A stretch of 10,591 nucleotides of DNA from Actinomycetota bacterium (GTDB lineage Bacteria > Actinomycetota > UBA4738), in assembly GCA_005888465.1 (NCBI GenBank), contig VAYJ01000126.1:1-10591 (forward strand), written 5' to 3'. Under the pieces are notes generated by a model that saw only the letters and a program-made list of their open reading frames with translations, made no database searches and had not been told where the DNA came from. The translations under genes and the position numbers were made by a program. Below, piece after piece: positions 6,316 through 10,591 of this stretch; within the stretch, counting starts at the first letter, position 1, and each line of letters begins with the position of its first letter.

Positions 6316-6320
6316 GTCGG

Positions 6321-7901
6321 CTACTTCGGGCCGCTGATCCCGTAGATCGCGCCGCCGCGCGTGCCCACGTAGATCCAGCCGTGCCAGACGGCCGGCGTCG
6401 ACTCGATCGTCCCGCCGAGATCGAGGCTCCAGACGAGCTTGGGCTTCTTCGAAGGGTTCGAGATGTCGAACTCGAGGAGGTCGCCGGCGGCGTCGCCGAT
6501 GAGCAGCTTGTCGTCAACCGGGACCGGTGAGCCCCACGTGGGGCCCGGGAGGCTGTACGTGTAATAGAGCTTGCCGGTCTTCGCGTTGATGGCGGCAAAC
6601 CCGCCCTCGGTGTAGGTAGCGTAGATCGTTCCTTTGTAGTACGCCGGCGTGCCGAGGAGCCCGCCGTCTCGTTCGAAGCCGCCGAGCTGCACCGACCAGG
6701 CCAGAGGGTTCTTCGGCTTGCGCGGGTCGAGCTTCATGAGGCTCCCGATCTGGTGGTCGCGCGGGAAGCTGCTCGGGCGATAGACGTTGTCCTCCATCTT
6801 CCGCCCGACGTAGAGGTAGCCCTCCGGGTCGATGACGATCGAGGCGTCGGTGTCGTCGCCGTTCCAGAACCTGAACACGCGCTTGTATTTGGTGCCGCCG
6901 TTCAGCACGTCGCTGATGTCCCAGCCCTGGACGAGTCCGCCGGAGTTCGCGAAGTAGACGACGCCGGTGGTCGCGTCGAACGCAACCGAGTCCTCGATGG
7001 AGATGTCGGTGTCGCCGATCGCGTCGAGCTCGGCCTGGTCCCAGCCGGGGACGCGCATGACGGTCTTCGGGTTGACCTGCACCTTTCCCTTCGCGTCGTA
7101 GCGGCGGTGCAGGCGGATCACGTAGAACCACGAGTTCTCGCCGCCCTCCAGGAGGTAGTCGCCGATCTCGAGCGGCGCGCCGTCCCAGTCGTCGTTCCAC
7201 ATCCCGCCGGGCTGGGAGTCGGCGTCGAACGACCAGACGATCGTCGGGGCGGGGCGGTCCATCGCGACGACGCGGAGCAGGTTGTCGCGCGATCCGCCGT
7301 AGTAGAGCGGGAAGCCGTCGGCGTCGGAGGTGGCGGACCCCTTCGCGAGGTCGCCGGTGAGGAGGTCGGGGCGGTACTGGCGGCCCGTGAGGCCGTTCAG
7401 GAAGTGGTAGTGGTCGTCGTAGGCGCCCTCGCGGACCTCGATCGATCCGTTCGCGTGCTGGATGACGTTCGGCTGGCCGGTCCACCCGGTCCCGCACCAG
7501 GTCCGCGTGCCGAAGAGGTCCTTCGAGGAAGCGCAGAGCCCGCCCGATGTGGGGTAGCGCCACCGGATGACCGGGTGCCTCGGGAGCGGGCCCTCGCCGT
7601 AGTAGTCGCGCGTGGCGTTGCCGCGGAAGGTCGTCAGGCCGGGGAACGTGGTGTTGATCGGGCCGGGCAGGGCTTCGGTCGTCGGGGTCGGGCTGGGGCT
7701 CGGGAGAGGTGACGGCGATGGGCTCGGGCTGGGAGACGCGGATGGCGAGGGCGACTCGATCGCCGCGGCGGCCTTCGTCTTGTTGAAGAGCGAGTCGACC
7801 GCGCCGGACCGCCAGAGCAACACCGCGACGGTGACCACGAGCAGGACGGCGACGACGCGGAAGCCACGATGCGGCGGGCGGCGGTGGGATGTCGGTTGCA
7901 T
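6321..7901 (-). CDS. Membrane-anchored PQQ-type beta-propeller protein
   Basis: This 526-residue protein begins with a basic tip and one hydrophobic helix (VVAVLLVVTVAVLLW, residues 16-30) without a clear signal-peptidase site. It is therefore probably anchored with the rest outside. Residues about 50-76 form a Ser-Pro repeat linker. The remainder carries repeated blades in which a hydrophobic strand ends in GxxY or GxxW: YVGRKMEDNVY, GTIYATYTEGGFAAINAKTG, KLLIGDAAGDLLEFD and IYVGTRGGAIYGI. This is the BamB/PQQ_2 style. Such propellers bind PQQ in dehydrogenases or act as scaffolds; no dehydrogenase active site or calcium motif is evident, so cofactor binding is doubtful. Cys123 and Cys136 could form a disulfide. 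The gene starts 12 bases after the upstream hydrolase gene on the same strand, so the two are likely co-transcribed. No good ribosome binding site precedes the ATG. Confidence 0.8.
   Translation of the reverse strand: MQPTSHRRPPHRGFRVVAVLLVVTVAVLLWRSGAVDSLFNKTKAAAAIESPSPSASPSPSPSPSPLPSPSPTPTTEALPGPINTTFPGLTTFRGNATRDYYGEGPLPRHPVIRWRYPTSGGLCASSKDLFGTRTWCGTGWTGQPNVIQHANGSIEVREGAYDDHYHFLNGLTGRQYRPDLLTGDLAKGSATSDADGFPLYYGGSRDNLLRVVAMDRPAPTIVWSFDADSQPGGMWNDDWDGAPLEIGDYLLEGGENSWFYVIRLHRRYDAKGKVQVNPKTVMRVPGWDQAELDAIGDTDISIEDSVAFDATTGVVYFANSGGLVQGWDISDVLNGGTKYKRVFRFWNGDDTDASIVIDPEGYLYVGRKMEDNVYRPSSFPRDHQIGSLMKLDPRKPKNPLAWSVQLGGFERDGGLLGTPAYYKGTIYATYTEGGFAAINAKTGKLYYTYSLPGPTWGSPVPVDDKLLIGDAAGDLLEFDISNPSKKPKLVWSLDLGGTIESTPAVWHGWIYVGTRGGAIYGISGPK
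7668..7754 (-). repeat. Ser-Pro repeat region coding for the propeller's linker
   Basis: About 27 codons alternate Ser and Pro, with occasional Ala, Leu and Thr. The DNA shows matching short imperfect repeats (variants of GGGCTCGGG on the plus strand). Such stretches act as rigid, often glycosylated spacers between the membrane and an extracellular domain, and they can change length by slippage. Confidence 0.75.
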
Positions 7902-7913
7902 CCGGAGCGGAGC

Positions 7914-9128
7914 CTACCCCCGGTTCGTGCCCCTCGGGGCGGAAGCGAGGCACGACGTCACGTGCTCGAGCGTCTCGTCCATCGCCTCGATCTGGGGCAC
8001 GTGGCCGACGCCCGGCAGGACCACGAGTCGAGCGTCGGGCAGCTGCTGCACCAGCCGAACCCCGAGTCGGGGCGGGACCAGGCGGTCGCGTTCGCCGAAG
8101 ATCACGAGGGCCGGCTGCTTCACGCGGTAGAGCGAGGCGAAGAAGGGGTCGGGCCGTTCGATCACCAGGTGCCGGAGCGCCGAGAGGAACGCCATGCGCG
8201 CGGCTGCTTCGCGGTAGATGCGAACGAACTCGCGCGCGGCGACGGCGTGGACCTCGCGCGGAAGGCTCCCCGGACGCGCGAAGAGCTGGCGGATCGCGAG
8301 CTCCATCCAGCGCTCGCGGAGGGGAACGGGGAACGCCATCAGCTCGGTCGGGATCACGCGGGTGAAGGCGGCGATGGAGCGCCACCGGAAGCCGGGGAGC
8401 GCAGGATCCAAGAGCGCGAGCGCGGCGACGCGGGACGGGTTGCGCAGGGCAAGCTCCAGCGCGACGCGGCCGCCGAGCGAGTTGCCGACGACGGCCGCGC
8501 GTTCCACGCCCAGTTCGTCCATCAGGCGGAGCATCGCGTTCGCGAAGAAGCGCGGCGTGTACTCGGCGTTCGGCTTGCCCGACCCACCGTGCCCGGGGAG
8601 GTCCGGGACGATCACGCGGTGGTTCGCCGCGAGCGTCGAGAGCAGCGGCACCCAGGTGACCTTGAACGCGCCGAGGCCATGCAACAGCAGGAGGGGCGGC
8701 CCGGACCCCATCACGTAGGTGGAGAGGCGCTGCCCGGCCAACGTGACCTCGAGCTGATCCAGGTCCGCGGGCTTGCGGGCGCGGCGGAAGGGACGGAACA
8801 GGGTCTGGAACCGGACGGCCAGGTCGAGGTTCCCACGGACGGCGAGCCGGTCCTCGAAGAACGCCCGCCCGCCGGTCACCTTCCCCTCGTCCATCGCGAT
8901 CCAGACGTCCGGCTGGGCGGTGATCACGGTGTTGGCGGCGACGGCGGGCCCGTCGCGCACGCTGCAGAGGTGGTCGGCGACCGACACGGTGTAGGCCTGA
9001 TCCGCCACGCGCAGCTCCCATTCGGCCGCCAGTCCGTCCGCCGACGCCTCACGGAAACGCTTGGGAAGGGTCCGCACGCGGCTTCGAACCAGCTCGGGAG
9101 TGGGCTCGGGCAGCGCTCGCGTGGACAT
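7914..9128 (-). CDS. SCP2-like domain fused to an alpha/beta hydrolase
   Basis: This 404-residue protein has two parts. Residues about 10-113 resemble an SCP2 sterol-carrier domain: AEWELRVADQAYTVSVADH, then PDVWIAMDEGKVTGGRAFFEDRLAVRGNLDLAVRF, a lipid-binding alpha/beta fold. Residues about 120-400 are an alpha/beta hydrolase with oxyanion loop HGLG (150-153), nucleophile elbow GNSLGG (Ser217), acid Asp348 in GERDRLVPP and His376 in GVGHVPQ. The catalytic triad is therefore complete. Substrates are likely esters or lipophilic molecules that the SCP2 part could present, which is inference. The start at 9128 is preferred over the ATGs at 9170 and 9149 because TACATT at 9138-9143 (minus strand) lies nine bases before it. 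No signal peptide is seen. It heads the leftward pair with the propeller gene. Confidence 0.88.
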   Translation of the reverse strand: MSTRALPEPTPELVRSRVRTLPKRFREASADGLAAEWELRVADQAYTVSVADHLCSVRDGPAVAANTVITAQPDVWIAMDEGKVTGGRAFFEDRLAVRGNLDLAVRFQTLFRPFRRARKPADLDQLEVTLAGQRLSTYVMGSGPPLLLLHGLGAFKVTWVPLLSTLAANHRVIVPDLPGHGGSGKPNAEYTPRFFANAMLRLMDELGVERAAVVGNSLGGRVALELALRNPSRVAALALLDPALPGFRWRSIAAFTRVIPTELMAFPVPLRERWMELAIRQLFARPGSLPREVHAVAAREFVRIYREAAARMAFLSALRHLVIERPDPFFASLYRVKQPALVIFGERDRLVPPRLGVRLVQQLPDARLVVLPGVGHVPQIEAMDETLEHVTSCLASAPRGTNRG

Positions 9129-9137
9129 CCGGCGGCG

Positions 9138-9143
9138 AATGTA
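9138..9143 (-). promoter_or_regulatory. -10 element TACATT, probable leaderless transcript for the SCP2-hydrolase
   Basis: TACATT on the minus strand ends nine bases before the ATG at 9128, with no Shine-Dalgarno sequence between. The hexamer is identical to the -10 of the diguanylate cyclase promoter. A -35 at normal spacing is not evident; TTGGTG occurs but 21 bases away. Confidence 0.4.
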
Positions 9144-9148
9144 GACCA

Positions 9149-9177
9149 TTGAGGCAAGCGCGGGCACCAACTAACCT
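9149..9177 (+). promoter_or_regulatory. Sigma-70-type promoter of the PAS gene
   Basis: TTGAGG (9149-9154) and TAACCT (9172-9177) are 17 bases apart, pointing right. The predicted transcript starts near 9184, leaving about 31 leader bases that include GGGAAGG before the ATG at 9215. The divergent hydrolase promoter lies only a few bases away, so the two would compete for polymerase. Confidence 0.5.
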
Positions 9178-9214
9178 GTCGGCCTGCGCACGTGACGATG
9201 AGGGAAGGTGCGAC

Positions 9215-9610
9215 ATGCAGCAACAGAAGAGCCTGGTGCTGATCCTGGCGAGAGACCTGGCGGACAAGCTCGCGTCGGCGATGTTCGTCGTCGACGCGGA
9301 CGGGACGCTCGTCTACTTCAACGAACCGGCCGAGCGGATCCTCGGGCGCTCGTTCGCCGACGTCGGGCCCGCGGCGATGCAGGAGTGGGCGAGCGCGTTC
9401 GGGCCCCTCACAGTGGAGGGCAGGCCGCTCACGCTGGATGAGCTGCCGCTCACCGTCGCCCTCCGCGAACGCCAGCCCGTGCACAAACAGCTCGCAGTCA
9501 CCACGCCGAGCGGCGAGGTCCGTCAGATCGCAGCCACGGCCTTCCCGCTCTTCGCTCGCACCGACGAGTTCGAGGGAGCGGCCGCCGTCTTCTGGGAACT
9601 CGAAGGGTGA
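9215..9610 (+). CDS. Stand-alone PAS-domain protein
   Basis: This 131-residue protein is essentially a single PAS domain. A helix (ARDLADKLASAMFVVD) leads into the first strands (MFVVDADGTLVYFNEPAERILG), and the fold closes with VTTPSGEVRQIAATAFPL and AAVFWELEG. There is no kinase, GGDEF or DNA-binding output domain, and no membrane segment or cysteine. The ATG at 9215 is chosen because AGGGAAGG lies just before it; the frame is open further left only by overlapping the promoter. PAS domains bind haem, flavin or small metabolites, or mediate dimerisation; no cofactor residue can be assigned. The stop overlaps the start of the next gene (GTGA), so it is probably translated together with the metallo-hydrolase and may regulate it. 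Confidence 0.85.
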   Translation: MQQQKSLVLILARDLADKLASAMFVVDADGTLVYFNEPAERILGRSFADVGPAAMQEWASAFGPLTVEGRPLTLDELPLTVALRERQPVHKQLAVTTPSGEVRQIAATAFPLFARTDEFEGAAAVFWELEG

Positions 9611-10452
9611 GGGCGAAGGTGTGGGGATGCCGGGGCTCGCTGGCGGCCCCGGGCCCGGAGACCGTGCGCTACGGCGGTAACACGTCGTGCCTCGAGGTGC
9701 GCCCGTCGGACGGCCGGCTGATCGTCATCGACGCGGGCACGGGCGCGAGGAACCTCGGCATCGCGCTCGGGAAGAACCGCCCAGACCGCATCGACATCCT
9801 GCTGACGCACCTGCACCTGGACCACATCGAGGGGCTCGGCTTCTTCGGCCCGGTCTGGGACGAAGGCTGCGAGGTCCACATCTGGGGCCCGCCGTCGCCC
9901 CTTCGTACCCTCCGCGAGGACATCGCGAAGTACTTCTCTCCGCCGCTCTTCCCCGTGCACCTGGATGACCTGCCGTCGCACCTGGTGATCCACGACGTGC
10001 CCGGCGGCGAGTGGGAGATCGGTGCGACGAAGATCCGCGCGCAGCCCGTGAACCATCCCGGGCCGACGGTCGGCTACCGGCTGCAGGACGGCGACAACGT
10101 CCTCACGTACATCTCCGACCACGAGCCGGCGCTGGGCGTGGACCTTCGGAGCGTGACGCCGGACTGGGTGTCGGGGTACGCGCTGGCATACGGCGCGGAC
10201 GTCCTCCTGCACGACTCGCAGTACACGGAGGAGGAGTACCCGGGCCGCGTGGGCTGGGGGCATTCGAGCATCGCGCACACGGTGAGCTTCGCGCTCATCA
10301 CCAAGGTCAAGCGCCTGGTGATGTTCCACCACGACCCGCTGCACTCCGACGCGCAGCTCGAGGCGATGCTCGTGCGCGCGAAGGAGCTCTGGGGCGAGGA
10401 GCCGGACGACATCGTGCTCTCCTACGAGGGCATGGAGATCGAGGTCTCCTGA
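9607..10452 (+). CDS. Metallo-beta-lactamase-fold hydrolase, cyclic-nucleotide phosphodiesterase-like
   Basis: This 281-residue protein starts at GTG. The immediate sequence KVWGCRGSLAAPGPETVRYG, then GNTSCLEV, is the standard opening of a family that includes PhnP-like and RNase Z-like phosphodiesterases, which confirms the start. Metal ligands are visible: HLHLDH (68-73), His150 in NHPG, Asp171-His172 and Asp203 in LLHDSQY, and His241-His242 in MFHHDP. Two metal ions, probably zinc or manganese, are expected, with phosphodiester or cyclic phosphate hydrolysis the likely chemistry. The true substrate cannot be read off. It has no signal peptide. It overlaps the PAS gene by four bases, a layout implying a sensor and effector made in equal amounts; that link is inference. 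Confidence 0.9.
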   Translation: MRAKVWGCRGSLAAPGPETVRYGGNTSCLEVRPSDGRLIVIDAGTGARNLGIALGKNRPDRIDILLTHLHLDHIEGLGFFGPVWDEGCEVHIWGPPSPLRTLREDIAKYFSPPLFPVHLDDLPSHLVIHDVPGGEWEIGATKIRAQPVNHPGPTVGYRLQDGDNVLTYISDHEPALGVDLRSVTPDWVSGYALAYGADVLLHDSQYTEEEYPGRVGWGHSSIAHTVSFALITKVKRLVMFHHDPLHSDAQLEAMLVRAKELWGEEPDDIVLSYEGMEIEVS

Positions 10453-10461
10453 GGCGATTGG

Positions 10462-10467
10462 CTAGAC
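10462..10467 (+). promoter_or_regulatory. Possible -10 element TAGACT before fabI
   Basis: TAGACT ends 11 bases before the fabI ATG, and no Shine-Dalgarno sequence is present in the gap. A very short leader or leaderless message is possible. The -35 position (TCGAGG) is weak, and co-transcription with the hydrolase gene, whose stop lies 26 bases upstream of the ATG, is an alternative. Confidence 0.3.
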
Positions 10468-10478
10468 TCCCCGGGCTG

Positions 10479-10591
10479 ATGCTGCTCGAGAAGAAGAGGC
10501 TGCTGGTCACCGGCGTCCTGACGCCCCAGAGCATCGCCTTCCACGTCGCGCGCGTCGCGCAGGAGCAGGGCGCGACCGTCCTGCTGACGAG
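10479..10591 (+). CDS. fabI: Enoyl-ACP reductase, InhA-type, N-terminus only
   Basis: Only the first 37 codons and part of the next lie in the window. MLLEKKRLLVTGVLT followed by PQSIAFHVARVAQEQGATV is the cofactor-binding opening of FabI/InhA, a short-chain dehydrogenase that reduces the enoyl-ACP double bond in the last step of each fatty-acid elongation cycle using NADH. In this family the usual Gly-rich loop is replaced by G-(I/V)-x-x-x-x-SIA, which is seen here. The SIAFHVARVAQEQGA wording is especially close to the actinobacterial InhA branch. The right edge cuts the gene. The gene is essential in many bacteria, so this side of the window is probably core chromosome. Confidence 0.88.
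   Translation, partial: MLLEKKRLLVTGVLTPQSIAFHVARVAQEQGATVLLT

Noticed and set aside
7668..7754. Tandem DNA repeat as a CRISPR or regulatory array
   Set aside because: The repetition is fully explained by the Ser-Pro coding linker; there are no constant repeats with unique spacers.
6514..9021. An 835-codon open frame on the minus strand
   Set aside because: It spans the propeller and hydrolase genes in a shifted frame and is extremely Arg/Pro-rich, as expected from high-GC shadow reading. No domain is recognisable.
7869..9152. A 427-codon plus-strand frame opposite the hydrolase
   Set aside because: It is antisense to a gene with a complete catalytic triad; it is rich in charged residues (Glu, Arg, His) and without motifs.

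Overview
The window is high-GC throughout, dense in genes, and uses ATG/GTG starts. The enoyl-ACP reductase that begins at the right edge is of the InhA type. Together these suggest an actinobacterium, probably an uncultured soil or freshwater lineage. This is inferred from sequence style; no taxonomic marker was tested. There are no tRNA or rRNA genes, no CRISPR array, no phage genes and no recognisable transposase.

Left part (1-2234): a partial SRPBCC/polyketide-cyclase-like gene reads leftwards. It is divergent from an operon of a sulfide:quinone-reductase-like flavoprotein and an FMN-binding pyridoxamine-oxidase-like protein (ATGA overlap). The 110-base divergent spacer holds a perfect 19-base palindrome and a direct repeat, which look like an operator.

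Middle (2235-4770): a small Gly/Ser/Asn-rich exported protein, whose best-placed start codon is ACG, is followed by a MASE1-PAS-GGDEF diguanylate cyclase with its own well-formed promoter.

Rearranged segment (4771-6315): this is the most unusual part. A 166-base sequence containing the leader, ribosome binding site and first 33 codons of a small gene occurs twice, 1004 bases apart, with one mismatch. The right copy heads an intact 122-residue gene. The left copy is cut off after codon 33. At the same base, a leftward membrane-protein gene filling the space between the copies loses its 3' end. The result is a fused ORF, a truncated gene and a promoter aimed into it.

Right part (6316-10591): a leftward pair (SCP2-alpha/beta-hydrolase fusion, then a membrane-anchored PQQ-type beta-propeller) is divergent from a rightward pair (lone PAS-domain protein, then a metallo-beta-lactamase-fold hydrolase, GTGA overlap). 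The start of fabI follows. The genes are mostly housekeeping or sensory. I see no complete defence, toxin or biosynthetic system. The main novelty is the repeat-bounded rearrangement and its structured leader.
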